The notes: generated from the sequence alone by a model not told the origin. DNA of 64,000 nucleotides from Streptomyces werraensis (GCA_014656175.1 BNBX01000001.1:186001-250000); one strand, 5' to 3'. Positions 50,910 to 60,534 are shown, counted from the first letter of the stretch. Program-made: numbers and translations.

Positions 50910-53081
50910 GTGAACACCGAGCGACCCGACCACGACGACGAGCCGCGCCCCGTCTCGGGCGACGCGCCCGACACGGAGGGCGCACGGCCGCGCACCGCCT
51001 CCTCGGAGGCGGCCGCATCCGGTTCCGGTGCCACGGGGACGCGTGGCGCGGGGGACGTCGAGGCACCCGCCCCGGCCGGCGACGCGGGGGCTCCGCGGTC
51101 CGAGGACGGCGGGGACGCCGCGTCGTCCGAGGCCGGGCACGTCACACGGACGGGTGGATCCGGTGCGGCCGATCGGACCGAGGAGACGGAGCCGGACGCC
51201 CACGCCTCCCAGGCGGAGGCAGGCGGGTCCGCCGGGCACCGGCCCGCCGCAGCGCCCGACGGGAGCACCGCGCCCGCGGCCCGCACGGGAACGGCCGGGA
51301 CCGGGGAGCCCGGCCGGACCGAACCGCGGGCGGCACCGGCCGACGCGTCCGCGACTTCGCGCCTGAGCGAGCCGGAGGCGGCAGGCCCGCAGGCCGCCGG
51401 CGGCGACACGCCTCGCGCCGAGGAGGGCGGGCCCGCGCGGGCCGACGCGTCCGCGGCCGGGACGGACGGGCCCGCGAGCACCGGAGTCCCCGCGGCCGAA
51501 CCCGCCGGCCCGGCAGCCGCAGGCGACGCGCCCGCCGAGCCCTCCGCCCCGCCGGCCGGCGACGCCGCCGACGCGCACACGTACGCCGGACCCGAGCCCG
51601 TGGTCGGCGGGAGCCGCGACGCGGACCGTGGGTCCGAGCGGCCGGCCCGCCGCCGCACACCGGCGTTGGCCGCCTCCGTCGCCGCCGCCGTGCTGCTGGT
51701 CGGCGGCGGCGGGGCGTATCTCGCGGCCGGGGCGGCCGGGGACGCCGGGGGCGGTTCGACGCCGGGGGCGAACGGCGACGCCACTCCCCCGCCGCTCGCC
51801 CTGGACGGTTACTCCGAGAGCGGCCCGAACGGCATCGCGCCGGGCGAGCCCAACCCGTACGGCGCGGCCTACCGCGCCGAGGGCGCCCTCCCCGACGGCC
51901 CGGACGCGGCGCCCGTCTTCCACGCGCGCGGCCAGGTCACCGAGGACCGGGTGGTCGCCCTTGCCGAGGCGCTGGGGATCGAGGGCAGGCCGTTCGCCGA
52001 GGGCGGCTCCTGGCGCATCGGCGGCCAGGACGGCTCCGGTCCGACCCTGCGTGTCGACAAGCAGGCCCCCGGCACCTGGACGTTCAGCCGGAACATCCCC
52101 GGCAGCGACAACTGCAAGGGAGTCACCTGCAAGGCCCCGACCGGCGCCGGGACGGCCGCGGTGAGCGAGGCCGCGGCGAAGAAGGCCGCCGCGCCGGTGC
52201 TGAAGGCGGTGGGCCAGGACGACGCCAAGCTGGACGCGAGCCAGGTGCTGGACGGCAGCCGCGTGGTGAACGCCGAACCGGAGGTCGGCGGGCTGCCGAC
52301 GTACGGCTGGACGACCGGGGTGGTCGTCGGGGCGAGCGGCGAGGTCGTCGGCGGCAGCGGGCGGCTCGCGGAGCCGGTGAAGGGGGACGAGTACCCGGTG
52401 GTGAGCGCCCGCGAGGCGCTGGACGCGATGAACGGGGCGCCCGGCGCCGGCGACCGGGTGGAGATCGGCGGCTGCGCCGCCCCCGTGCCGCTGGACGAGG
52501 GGCAGCAGCAGGAGCCGTGCGCCCCGGCGGCGAAGGAGCCGGCCGGCGACACGGTGTCGGTGGACGAGGCGGTGTTCGGGCTGGCCGCGCACTCGGTGGA
52601 CGGGCGTCCGGCGCTGGTGCCGTCCTGGCTGTTCGAGGTGCGCCCGGCGGGCTCCGACAACCCGTTCACGGTGACGCATCCGGCGGTGGAGCCGGAGTTC
52701 CTCGCCGCACCGACGGGGTCCGGGGAGCGTCCGGGCGGGGAGCCGTCGGGCCCCGGTGACGAGCCGACGTCCGCGCCGGCCACCCGTGAGGTCGAGGTGG
52801 AGGGCTACACGGCCCAGGGCGACGAGCTGACCGTGACGTTCACCGGCGGCGTCTGCGCCGACTACCGGGCGACGGCGAGCGAGAGCGACGGCAAGGTCAC
52901 CGTGCGGGTGACCGAGACACCCTGGCCGGACAAGGTGTGCATCCTGATCGCCAAGCAGTACGAGCAGACGCTGCGGCTGGACGCTCCGCTCGGCGACCGT
53001 CAGGTGGTGACGGCGGACGGCGACCCGGTGCCGCTGCACAAGGGCGGAGCCCGCCTGCCCGCACCGCCCAGCGCCCGCTGA
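50910..53081 (+). CDS. Large membrane-anchored protein with disordered Ala/Gly/Pro N-terminus
   Basis: Protein of 723 residues from GTG 50910 with AAGGAG seven bases upstream. Residues 1-245 are low-complexity (Ala, Gly, Pro, Asp, Glu), a cytoplasmic disordered tail. One membrane helix follows (ALAASVAAAVLLVGGGGAYLA, near 252-273), then an extracellular domain of about 450 residues including repeated regulatory-looking parts (ITEDRVVALAEALGIEG-type; SWRIGGQDGSG; VEVEGYTAQGDELTVTFTGG). Two Cys pairs are visible outside the cell (NCKGVTC and others). I do not recognise the domain. Conservation would need a profile search. Confidence 0.8.
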   Translation: MNTERPDHDDEPRPVSGDAPDTEGARPRTASSEAAASGSGATGTRGAGDVEAPAPAGDAGAPRSEDGGDAASSEAGHVTRTGGSGAADRTEETEPDAHASQAEAGGSAGHRPAAAPDGSTAPAARTGTAGTGEPGRTEPRAAPADASATSRLSEPEAAGPQAAGGDTPRAEEGGPARADASAAGTDGPASTGVPAAEPAGPAAAGDAPAEPSAPPAGDAADAHTYAGPEPVVGGSRDADRGSERPARRRTPALAASVAAAVLLVGGGGAYLAAGAAGDAGGGSTPGANGDATPPPLALDGYSESGPNGIAPGEPNPYGAAYRAEGALPDGPDAAPVFHARGQVTEDRVVALAEALGIEGRPFAEGGSWRIGGQDGSGPTLRVDKQAPGTWTFSRNIPGSDNCKGVTCKAPTGAGTAAVSEAAAKKAAAPVLKAVGQDDAKLDASQVLDGSRVVNAEPEVGGLPTYGWTTGVVVGASGEVVGGSGRLAEPVKGDEYPVVSAREALDAMNGAPGAGDRVEIGGCAAPVPLDEGQQQEPCAPAAKEPAGDTVSVDEAVFGLAAHSVDGRPALVPSWLFEVRPAGSDNPFTVTHPAVEPEFLAAPTGSGERPGGEPSGPGDEPTSAPATREVEVEGYTAQGDELTVTFTGGVCADYRATASESDGKVTVRVTETPWPDKVCILIAKQYEQTLRLDAPLGDRQVVTADGDPVPLHKGGARLPAPPSAR

Positions 53082-53107
53082 GCGTCGTACGCACCGCACG
53101 CGCCTAC

Positions 53108-53151
53108 GACGAAGGCGGCGGTCCCGTGGTCACGGGGCCGCCGCCTTCGTC
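53108..53151. terminator. Very strong bidirectional terminator between two convergent genes
   Basis: GACGAAGGCGGCGG (53108-53121) pairs perfectly with its complement (53138-53151), and the loop itself holds CCCGTG-GT-CACGGG, so the hairpin extends to about 20 paired positions. It separates the large protein gene and erpA. Confidence 0.92.
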
Positions 53152-53180
53152 ATGTGGTCCGCCGGACGGACCGGTGACGC

Positions 53181-53537
53181 TCAGCTGAACGAGTCACCGC
53201 AGGCGCAGGAACCCGTGGCGTTCGGGTTGTCGATCGTGAAGCCCTGCTTCTCGATGGTGTCGACGAAGTCGATGGTGGCGCCGCCCAGGTACGGGGCGCT
53301 CATGCGGTCGGTGACGACCTTCACACCGCCGAAGTCCTTCACCACGTCGCCGTCGAGCGAGCGCTCGTCGAAGAAGAGCTGGTAGCGCAGGCCGGAGCAG
53401 CCACCGGGCTGGACGGCCACGCGCAGGGCGAGGTCGTCACGGCCTTCCTGGTCGAGCAGGGCCTTGACCTTGGACGCGGCGGCGTCGGTCAGGATGATGC
53501 CGTCGGTGACGGTGGTGGTCTCGTCCGATACGGACAT
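53181..53537 (-). CDS. erpA: A-type Fe-S carrier ErpA (HesB/IscA family)
   Basis: Protein of 118 residues with the three conserved cysteines of A-type carriers: VQPGGCSGLRYQ and the C-terminal GSCACGDSFS. It holds and delivers [4Fe-4S] or [2Fe-2S] clusters to apoproteins. ATG 53537 follows GGGAG. Its neighbour nadA encodes a [4Fe-4S] enzyme, and ErpA-type carriers often serve such clients; the two are divergent with 286 bases between them. Confidence 0.95.
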   Translation of the reverse strand: MSVSDETTTVTDGIILTDAAASKVKALLDQEGRDDLALRVAVQPGGCSGLRYQLFFDERSLDGDVVKDFGGVKVVTDRMSAPYLGGATIDFVDTIEKQGFTIDNPNATGSCACGDSFS

Positions 53538-53720
53538 CTACATCTCTCCCGGGTTGTACGGAGACTGCTTGCCGACGGTTGCAACCGACGGGGCCGCGGA
53601 TTCATTCCGGGCCGGGCGCGTCTTTTCCTCGGCTCCCTCCTCATGCTCGCACACGCCGTGCGGAGCGGAAACCGTCGCCGGGCGGGGCCCGCGGGGAATG
53701 AACGGGCGGCCGCCGGGATT

Positions 53721-53784
53721 CACGTCACATGGACGCTATGGCCATCGTCAAAGTGACGTGAACCGGTTATGATAGATAGCGTCA
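53721..53784 (+). promoter_or_regulatory. nadA promoter with repeated CGTCA half-sites
   Basis: CGTCA occurs at 53723, 53746 and 53780 and TGACG at 53754. They form CACGTCAC/GTGACGTG (53721-53728, 53753-53760) and CGTCA-AAG-TGACG (53746-53758). GACGCTAT/ATAGCGTC (53732-53739, 53776-53783) adds a further inverted pair. TATGAT at 53768-53773 is a likely -10, with TCGTCA 17 bases upstream. A repressor of NAD synthesis is a good candidate ligand. Confidence 0.6.
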
Positions 53785-53823
53785 TTTCGACGAGAAGTCG
53801 CCAGAACAGAAAGGGTGCGTGTC

Positions 53824-55008
53824 GTGACCACCGCCCAGACCCCGGAGCTCGACGTCCAGCCGACGCCCCTCGCCCTGCTGCTCCTCGGCCGCGAGGCCGA
53901 CCCGAGGAGCGAGCGCGGTGTGGAGTGCCCCGGCGACCTCCCCTCCCCCTCCGACCCGGACCTGGTGGAGCGCGCCCGCGCGGCCAAGGAGAAGCTCGGG
54001 GACAAGGTCTTCGTCCTCGGCCACCACTACCAGCGTGACGAGGTCATCCAGTTCGCCGACGTCACGGGCGACTCCTTCAAGCTGGCGCGGGACGCGGCCG
54101 CGCGCCCCCAGGCCGAGTACATCGTCTTCTGCGGTGTGCACTTCATGGCCGAGTCCGCCGACATCCTCACCGGCGACGACCAGAAGGTGGTCCTCCCCGA
54201 CCTCGCGGCCGGCTGCTCCATGGCGGACATGGCCACCGCCGAGCAGGTCGCCGAGTGCTGGGACGTGCTGACCGAGGCCGGGATCGCCGAGCAGGTCGTC
54301 CCCGTCTCGTACATGAACTCCTCCGCCGACATCAAGGCCTTCACCGGCAAGCACGGCGGCACGATATGCACCTCGTCGAACGCCAAGCGCGCCCTGGACT
54401 GGGCGTTCGAGCAGGGCGAGAAGGTCCTCTTCCTCCCCGACCAGCACCTGGGCCGCAACACGGCGGTGCGGGACATGGGGATGTCGCTGGAGGACTGCGT
54501 CGTCTACAACCCGCACAAGCCGAACGGCGGACTGACCGCCGAGGAGCTGCGCGCCGCGAAGATGATCCTGTGGCGCGGCCACTGCTCGGTGCACGGCCGC
54601 TTCAGCCTGGACTCCGTCAACGAGGTCCGTGAGCGCATCCCGGGCGTCAACGTCCTGGTGCACCCCGAGTGCCGTCACGAGGTCGTCGCCGCCGCGGACC
54701 ACGTCGGCTCGACCGAGTACATCATCAAGACGCTGGAGGCGGCCCCGGCCGGCTCCAAGTGGGCCATCGGCACCGAGCTGAACCTGGTCCGCCGCCTGGC
54801 GAACCGTTTCGCGTCCGAGGACAAGGAGATCGTGTTCCTCGACCGCACGGTCTGCTTCTGCTCGACGATGAACCGCATCGACCTCCCCCACCTGGTCTGG
54901 GCGCTCGAGTCCCTCGCCGAGGGCACCCTGGTCAACCGCATCGAGGTCGACAAGGAGACCGAGGCGTTCGCGAAGCTGGCGCTGGAGCGGATGCTGGCGC
55001 TGCCGTAG
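53824..55008 (+). CDS. nadA: Quinolinate synthase NadA
   Basis: [4Fe-4S] enzyme of 394 residues, which condenses iminoaspartate and dihydroxyacetone phosphate to quinolinate in NAD synthesis. Cluster cysteines are in FCGVHFMAE, HPECRHEV and VCFCSTMN. FVLGHHYQRDEVIQ and TVYNPHKPNGGL-like segments form the site. GTG 53824 has AAAGGG eight bases upstream; a GTG three codons earlier is possible. nadB and nadC are not nearby, so pathway genes are split. Confidence 0.96.
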   Translation: MTTAQTPELDVQPTPLALLLLGREADPRSERGVECPGDLPSPSDPDLVERARAAKEKLGDKVFVLGHHYQRDEVIQFADVTGDSFKLARDAAARPQAEYIVFCGVHFMAESADILTGDDQKVVLPDLAAGCSMADMATAEQVAECWDVLTEAGIAEQVVPVSYMNSSADIKAFTGKHGGTICTSSNAKRALDWAFEQGEKVLFLPDQHLGRNTAVRDMGMSLEDCVVYNPHKPNGGLTAEELRAAKMILWRGHCSVHGRFSLDSVNEVRERIPGVNVLVHPECRHEVVAAADHVGSTEYIIKTLEAAPAGSKWAIGTELNLVRRLANRFASEDKEIVFLDRTVCFCSTMNRIDLPHLVWALESLAEGTLVNRIEVDKETEAFAKLALERMLALP

Positions 55009-55023
55009 CCGGCCGCCCCGCCC

Positions 55024-57270
55024 TCACCCCGGCACGGGCTCCCGGTCGGGGTGGGCGGGGTCCAGCGAGAACAGATCGCCCTCGGACGTGCTGACGACCA
55101 GGGCGCCGTCGTGCAGCAGCACCTGCGCCGACTCCCGGCCCAGGTTCTCCGCCCGCCGGGCACGCGGCAGGGTCTCCCACAGCGGGGTTCCCTTCGAGGC
55201 GTCGAGGGCCGCGACCCGGCCGCTGGCGGTGGAGAGGTAGACCACGCGGGCCCGCGGATCGTGGGTGACGCCGGAGGGCTGTTCCAGGCTGGTGCGGGTG
55301 GTCCACAGCCGTGCGCCGGTCCGGGCCGACACCGCGGTGAGCCGGCCGGAGGAGGAGGCGCCCCACAGGACGCCGTCCGCGAGCGTCACGTCCCCCTCCA
55401 GCTCGTGCGCGAGCCGGGTCGTCGTGGAGCGGCCCGTGCCGGTGTCGACCAGCCGGATGCGCGTGTACGCGTCCCCCTCCTCGTCCTCGGACCGGTCGAG
55501 CAGGAGGACGCGCCCGTCGAACGATCCGAGGGGCACGGAGTCGTAGGGCGCCTCGGCGGTGTGCGCCGTGCCGTCGGTTCCGTCCAGGGTCAGGAGCACC
55601 CGGTGCTCCGCGGGCTCATCGCCCGGCGCGCACACAAGGGGGACGTCGGTGCCCGAGCCCGCCCAGTCGCAGTACTGCCCTTCCGGCAGCGCGGCCGTCC
55701 AACGCTCGGCGCCGGTGCGTGCCGAGCGGGCGACGAGCGTCCGGCCGCTGTCGTCGTCCGGGACGACCACGAGGTCGCCGTGGAGGTGAGCGCGGGCCTG
55801 ACCGGCATTCAGGCCGCGGTGCCACAGGCGCTTTCCGGTGCGCGCGTCGAGGGCGCTGACCGAGGTCCGGATCTCGCCGCCCTGGCTGGGGAGGTACTGC
55901 TGCTCGACCACCACCGTGCCGTCCACGACCCCGAGCACCGAGAAGCCGAACTCGCCCTCGGCCGCGGCGGACGGCACCCCGTCGGCGCGCCAGACGGCCC
56001 GCCCGGTGAGCGCGTCGATCCGCAGGGGCAGCGTCCCGTCGCCCGCGCAGAACACGGCGTTTCCCTCCACCGCGCACCGCGGGGCGGAGAAGACGCCCAC
56101 CCCGGCCACGTCGTACGCCTGCTTCACCCCGCTCGCGGCGGGCGCCTCCACCGTCGTCTGCCATGGCCGCCAGCCGTCCGGCGGGGCGGCCCACCGGGAG
56201 GGCGCGGCGACGTCCGTGCCCTTCCGCCCGTCGTCCCCGAGGCCTGAGAGGAGGTAGGCCGTCAGCCCGAGGGCGAGCGCGACGGCGGTCCCGGACACGG
56301 CCCACAGCCTGCGGGCACGGCCCCGGCGGCGGGCGGGCGGCTCGAGCGCGGACGAGGCGTCGGGGCCGAAGCCGGAGTCGGGGGTCCCGGCGGGCCGGGT
56401 CCGCACCAGGGCCAGCTCGCCGGCGCGCAGCCGCACCGTGGACGGCTCCTCGTCGCCGCTCTCCGGCAGCGCGGCCATGAACTCGGCCGCGAGGGAGCCC
56501 GGTTCGGGCCGCTTCTCGGGGTCCTTGGCCAGGCAGCGTTCCAGGACCGGTCGCAGGAGGTCCGGCACGTCGTCCAGGGCCGGGGCGTCGTGCACCACCT
56601 GGTACGCCGTCAGATAGGGGCTGTCCGCGTCGAAGGGGCCGCGGCCTGTGGCGGCGAAGACGATCAGGGCGCCCAGGGAGAACACGTCGGAGGCCGGGCC
56701 CACCGAGCGGGCGTCGGTCAGCTGCTCCGGGGACATGAACGGCGGGGTGCCGATCATCTGGCCGGTCTCGGTGAGGGTGTTGTGGTTCTCGACCGCGCGC
56801 GAGATGCCGAAGTCGATGACCCGGGGGCCGTCGTCGGCCATCAGCACGTTGGCGGGCTTGAGGTCGCGGTGGACGACCCCGGCGCGATGGATGTCCCGCA
56901 GCGCCTCCACCAGGCCGAGCGCCAGCCGCCGCAACTCGGTGCGGTTCAGCGGGCCCTCGTCGCGGATCCGCGCGGCGAGCGAGGGGCCGGGCACGTACTG
57001 GGTGGCCATCCACGGGCGTTCGGCGTCCGGGTCGGCGTCCACGACGGGCGCGGTGAAGACACCGCTCACCTTGCGGACGGCGGCGATCTCCTGGCGGAAA
57101 CGGGTCCGGAAGACGGGGTCCTCGGCGTACTGGGCGTGCACCACCTTCACGGCGACCTCGCGGCCGGACCGCGATCTGCCCCGGTAGACGGCGCCCATGC
57201 CGCCCGCGCCGAGCCGGTCGAGCAGCCGGTAGCCACCGACCGACTTCGGGTCGTCCTTGCGCAGCGGCAC
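55024..57270 (-). CDS. Ser/Thr protein kinase with extracellular PQQ/WD40-like beta-propeller
   Basis: Protein of 748 residues. The N-terminal Hanks kinase (about 14-270) has GAGGMGAVY, AVKVVHA (ATP Lys), VVHRDLKPANVL and VIDFGISR. A linker and one membrane helix follow (LWAVSGTAVALALGLTAYLLSGL, near 330-352). Outside is a beta-propeller made of PQQ-type repeats (VSALDARTGKRLWHRG, VSARTGARLWTT, AALDASKGTPLWET). Such kinases are common in Streptomyces; the propeller's ligand is unknown. GTG 57270. It converges with nadA (15 bases). Confidence 0.92.
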   Translation of the reverse strand: MPLRKDDPKSVGGYRLLDRLGAGGMGAVYRGRSRSGREVAVKVVHAQYAEDPVFRTRFRQEIAAVRKVSGVFTAPVVDADPDAERPWMATQYVPGPSLAARIRDEGPLNRTELRRLALGLVEALRDIHRAGVVHRDLKPANVLMADDGPRVIDFGISRAVENHNTLTETGQMIGTPPFMSPEQLTDARSVGPASDVFSLGALIVFAATGRGPFDADSPYLTAYQVVHDAPALDDVPDLLRPVLERCLAKDPEKRPEPGSLAAEFMAALPESGDEEPSTVRLRAGELALVRTRPAGTPDSGFGPDASSALEPPARRRGRARRLWAVSGTAVALALGLTAYLLSGLGDDGRKGTDVAAPSRWAAPPDGWRPWQTTVEAPAASGVKQAYDVAGVGVFSAPRCAVEGNAVFCAGDGTLPLRIDALTGRAVWRADGVPSAAAEGEFGFSVLGVVDGTVVVEQQYLPSQGGEIRTSVSALDARTGKRLWHRGLNAGQARAHLHGDLVVVPDDDSGRTLVARSARTGAERWTAALPEGQYCDWAGSGTDVPLVCAPGDEPAEHRVLLTLDGTDGTAHTAEAPYDSVPLGSFDGRVLLLDRSEDEEGDAYTRIRLVDTGTGRSTTTRLAHELEGDVTLADGVLWGASSSGRLTAVSARTGARLWTTRTSLEQPSGVTHDPRARVVYLSTASGRVAALDASKGTPLWETLPRARRAENLGRESAQVLLHDGALVVSTSEGDLFSLDPAHPDREPVPG

Positions 57271-57325
57271 CCCGAGCCCCTCCCCCGTGAGCCAGTTCGA
57301 GGCCCCAGCATAGGTAACGGCGAAA

Positions 57326-57380
57326 CGGCGACGGCCGGTTCCCGAACCGGTTGTTCCGGTTCGGGAACCGGCCGTCGCCG
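57326..57380 (-). terminator. Perfect 25-bp inverted repeat, terminator after the RND gene
   Basis: Positions 57326-57350 pair perfectly with 57356-57380 around a TTGTT loop. It lies 17 bases beyond the RND stop (57397, minus strand) and 56 bases before the kinase start, so it would end the exporter transcript. There is no U-run, as is usual in high-GC actinobacteria. It is the longest perfect hairpin in the window. Confidence 0.9.
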
Positions 57381-57396
57381 GTCACGCGTCACGCGG

Positions 57397-60300
57397 TCAG
57401 ACGGACGCGGGCCGCGTCTCGTCGGAGGAGGCGTCCGGCGCCGGCTGCTCGGGCAGGTCCGCCTTCCCGGCCCGCTTCGCCGCCCTCTTCTTCGCCCTGC
57501 GCTCCTTGCGGAGTTCCAGCATCGCGTAGAGCGTCGGGACCAGGAGCAGGGTGAGCAGGGTCGACGTGATCAGGCCGCCGATCACCACCACCGCGAGCGG
57601 CTGGGCGATGAAGCCGCCCTCGCCGGTGACGCCGAGCGCCATCGGGAGGAGGGCGAAGATCGTCGCCAGGGCCGTCATCAGGATGGGCCGCAGCCGGTGC
57701 CGGCCGCCCTCCAGGACGGCGTCGATGACGCCGTAGCCCTGCCTGCGGTACTGGTTGATCAGGTCGATCAGCACGATCGCGTTGGTGACCACGATGCCGA
57801 TCAGCATCAGCATGCCGATCATCGCCGGGACGCCCATCGGGGTGCCGGTGACCAGCAGCAGGCCGATCGCGCCGGTCGCCGCGAACGGGACGGACACCAG
57901 CAGGATCAGCGGCTGGGCCAGCGACCGGAAGGTGCCGACCAGCAGCATGAACACGATGGCGATGGCGGCCAGCATGGCCAGGCCCAGGTTGACGAAGGCA
58001 TCGTCCTGGTCCTCGGTCACTCCGCCGATCTCGGCCGTCGCGCCCGCGGGCAGCGTCAGCTCGTTGATCTTCGCCTGGAGCGCCGTGCCCACGGCGCCCG
58101 TGTTGTCGCCGACCGGGCGGGCGGTGACGGTGGCCGCGCGCTGGCCGTCGATCCGGGTCATGGACACCGGGCCGTCCACCTGCCGGACGGTGGCGATGTC
58201 ACCCAGCTTCACCGGGCCGAGGCGCAGGTCGCGCAGCTGCTCGACGGTCGTGGCGGGCCGCGCCGAGCGGATCACGACGTCCCGCTCGGTGTCGTCGAGG
58301 ACGGCCTTGGCCACCGGGGTGCCCTTCACCGACTGGGCGACGGCCGTCCCGAGGGTCTGGGCGTCGAAGCCGGCCGCGGCGGCCTTGTCGTTCGGCGTGA
58401 CGGAGATGCGGGGCACGCTCTGCGCCAGGTCGCTGGTGACGTCGGTGACGTCGTCCAGGGAGGCCACCGCCTCGCGGACCTGCTCGGCCGCCTTGTTCAG
58501 CACCTGCGCGTCGGCCGCCTTGACGACGACGCTGAGGTCCTGGCTGCCGAAGCCGTCGCCTGCCGCCACCGTGGTGGTGCCGATGCCGTCGAGTGCGGCG
58601 AGGCCCTTCTCGATGCCGGCGCGGACGTCGTCGGAGGACGCGGAGTCCTCCAGCATGATCTGGTAGGTCGCCTGGTTGGTGTCGGTGCCGCCGCCGAAGG
58701 CCGCCATGAAGCCGGACGAGCCGACGGTCACCTGGTAGTCCTTGACGCCCTCGGTGTCCGAGAGCAGCTTCTCGACCTTCTTCGCCTGGGCGTCGGTGGC
58801 GGCCAGGCTGGTGCCGGGCCCGAGCTTCTGCGTGACGGTGAGGACCTGCTGCTCCCCCGCGTCGAAGAAGTTGGTCTTCAGCAGCGGGGCCATGGCGAAG
58901 GTGGCGATCAGCACGACCACGGCGATGGCGACGCTGGTCAGCCGGCGCCGGGTGGCGAAGCGCAGCACGGGCACGTAGGTGCGCTGGAGGCGGCTCTTCG
59001 CCTCCTTCTCCTCGGCCTGCCTGCGGGCCTCCTCGGCGTCCTCCGGGGTGCCCTTCGGCGGCCGCAGGAACCAGTACGACAGCACCGGAACGACCGTCAG
59101 CGACACCAGCAGGGACGCCAGCAGCGCGGCGGTGACGGTGAGGCTGAAGGAGCCGAACAGCTCGCCCACCATGCCGCCGACCAGGCCGATCGGCAGGAAC
59201 ACGGCGACGGTGGTGAGGGTGGAGGAGGTGACCGCGCCGGCCACCTCGCGCACCGCGGTCATGATCGCGGAATGGCGTTCCTCGCCGTAGCCGAGGTGCC
59301 GCTTGATGTTCTCCAGGACGACGATGGAGTCGTCGACGACCCGGCCGATGGCGATGGTCAGGCCGCCCAGGGTCAGCATGTTGAGGGAGAGGTCGCGGGT
59401 CCACAGCACGATCAGCGCCAGCACCACCGACAGCGGGATGGACACCGCGGTGACCAGGGTGGAGCGGACCGACGCGAGGAAGACCAGGATCACCAGCACG
59501 GCGAAGAGCAGGCCGAGCGCGCCCTCGGTGGTGAGGCCGTCGATGGCCTTCGAGACGGCGGGGCCCTGGTCGCTGACGACCGTGAGGGTGGCGCCGTCGC
59601 CGAGGTCCTCGCGCAGCCCGGGCAGCTTCTTCTCCACGGCCTCGGAGATGGCGACGGCGCTGCCGTCGTGGTCCATGGTGGCCATCACGGCGAGGCTGGG
59701 CCTGCCGTTGGTGCGGGTCAGCGAGTCGGAGCGCGCCTCCTCCTGCCGGACCGCGGCCACGTCGCCGAGGCGGACGGGCTTGCCCTGGCCGGGGGCGGCG
59801 GTGACCATCAGGTCCTGGATCTGCCGGACGGAGGTGAAGCCCCCGCCGACCTGGACGGTGCGGTTGGCGCCGTTCTCGTCGAAGGAGCCGGCCGGGACGG
59901 TGGCGCCGCCGGCCTGGAGGGCCTGCGCGATCGACGCGCCGGTCAGGCCCGCCTTCGCGAGCTTCGCCTCGTCGGGGACCACGGTGACCTGGAGGTCCCG
60001 TACACCGTCCACCAGGACCTGGCCGACGCCGTCGATGCTCTTCAGCGCGGGCACCACCGTGCGGTCCAGCTGGTCGGCGAGCGCCTGCTGGTCCTTGTCG
60101 GAGGTGACGGCGAGCACCACGGTCGGGATGTCGTCCGTGGATCCTGCGACGACCTGCGGGTCCACCCCGGACGGCAGCCGGGCGCCGGCCCGGTTGACGG
60201 CCTGCTGCACGTCGGCGACGAGCTGCTGGGTGTTGTTGCCGTAGTCGAAGGACGCCATGATCACGGCGTTGCCCTCGCTCGCCTTCGAGGTGACGCCGGA

Positions 60301-60534
60301 GATGCCGTCGACGGCCTCCAGGCTGTCCTCGATGGGTTCGACGACCTGCTTCTCCACCACGTCAGGGGAGGCGCCCTGGTAGGGCGCGATCACGGAGACC
60401 ATGGGCAGTTCGATGGTGGGCAGGAGCTGCTGCTTGAGCTGGGGTATCGCGATCGCCCCGAAGACGAGCGCGATGATCGACATCAGTCCGATCAGCGCCC
60501 GTTGCGCGAGGCTGAATCTGGACAGCCAGGACAT
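57397..60534 (-). CDS. RND-superfamily (HAE1/AcrB-like) exporter
   Basis: Inner-membrane transporter of 1045 residues with twelve helices in two repeats. Motifs include VSVIAPYQGASPDVVEKQVVEPIE at the N-terminus, GLTIAIGRVVDDSIVVLENI with paired acidic residues for proton flow, VFLASVRSTLVTAVSIPLSV and, in repeat two, GIVVTNAIVLIDLINQYR. The layout is that of SwrC-type Gram-positive RND proteins rather than MMPL lipid transporters. Substrate may be lipids, surfactants or antibiotics. The two-component system just upstream in the same direction is the likely regulator. Confidence 0.93.
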   Translation of the reverse strand: MSWLSRFSLAQRALIGLMSIIALVFGAIAIPQLKQQLLPTIELPMVSVIAPYQGASPDVVEKQVVEPIEDSLEAVDGISGVTSKASEGNAVIMASFDYGNNTQQLVADVQQAVNRAGARLPSGVDPQVVAGSTDDIPTVVLAVTSDKDQQALADQLDRTVVPALKSIDGVGQVLVDGVRDLQVTVVPDEAKLAKAGLTGASIAQALQAGGATVPAGSFDENGANRTVQVGGGFTSVRQIQDLMVTAAPGQGKPVRLGDVAAVRQEEARSDSLTRTNGRPSLAVMATMDHDGSAVAISEAVEKKLPGLREDLGDGATLTVVSDQGPAVSKAIDGLTTEGALGLLFAVLVILVFLASVRSTLVTAVSIPLSVVLALIVLWTRDLSLNMLTLGGLTIAIGRVVDDSIVVLENIKRHLGYGEERHSAIMTAVREVAGAVTSSTLTTVAVFLPIGLVGGMVGELFGSFSLTVTAALLASLLVSLTVVPVLSYWFLRPPKGTPEDAEEARRQAEEKEAKSRLQRTYVPVLRFATRRRLTSVAIAVVVLIATFAMAPLLKTNFFDAGEQQVLTVTQKLGPGTSLAATDAQAKKVEKLLSDTEGVKDYQVTVGSSGFMAAFGGGTDTNQATYQIMLEDSASSDDVRAGIEKGLAALDGIGTTTVAAGDGFGSQDLSVVVKAADAQVLNKAAEQVREAVASLDDVTDVTSDLAQSVPRISVTPNDKAAAAGFDAQTLGTAVAQSVKGTPVAKAVLDDTERDVVIRSARPATTVEQLRDLRLGPVKLGDIATVRQVDGPVSMTRIDGQRAATVTARPVGDNTGAVGTALQAKINELTLPAGATAEIGGVTEDQDDAFVNLGLAMLAAIAIVFMLLVGTFRSLAQPLILLVSVPFAATGAIGLLLVTGTPMGVPAMIGMLMLIGIVVTNAIVLIDLINQYRRQGYGVIDAVLEGGRHRLRPILMTALATIFALLPMALGVTGEGGFIAQPLAVVVIGGLITSTLLTLLLVPTLYAMLELRKERRAKKRAAKRAGKADLPEQPAPDASSDETRPASV

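Noticed and set aside
53538..53723. 61-codon frame upstream of erpA on the - strand
   Set aside because: No ribosome site and no motif, and it lies in the erpA and nadA promoter region.
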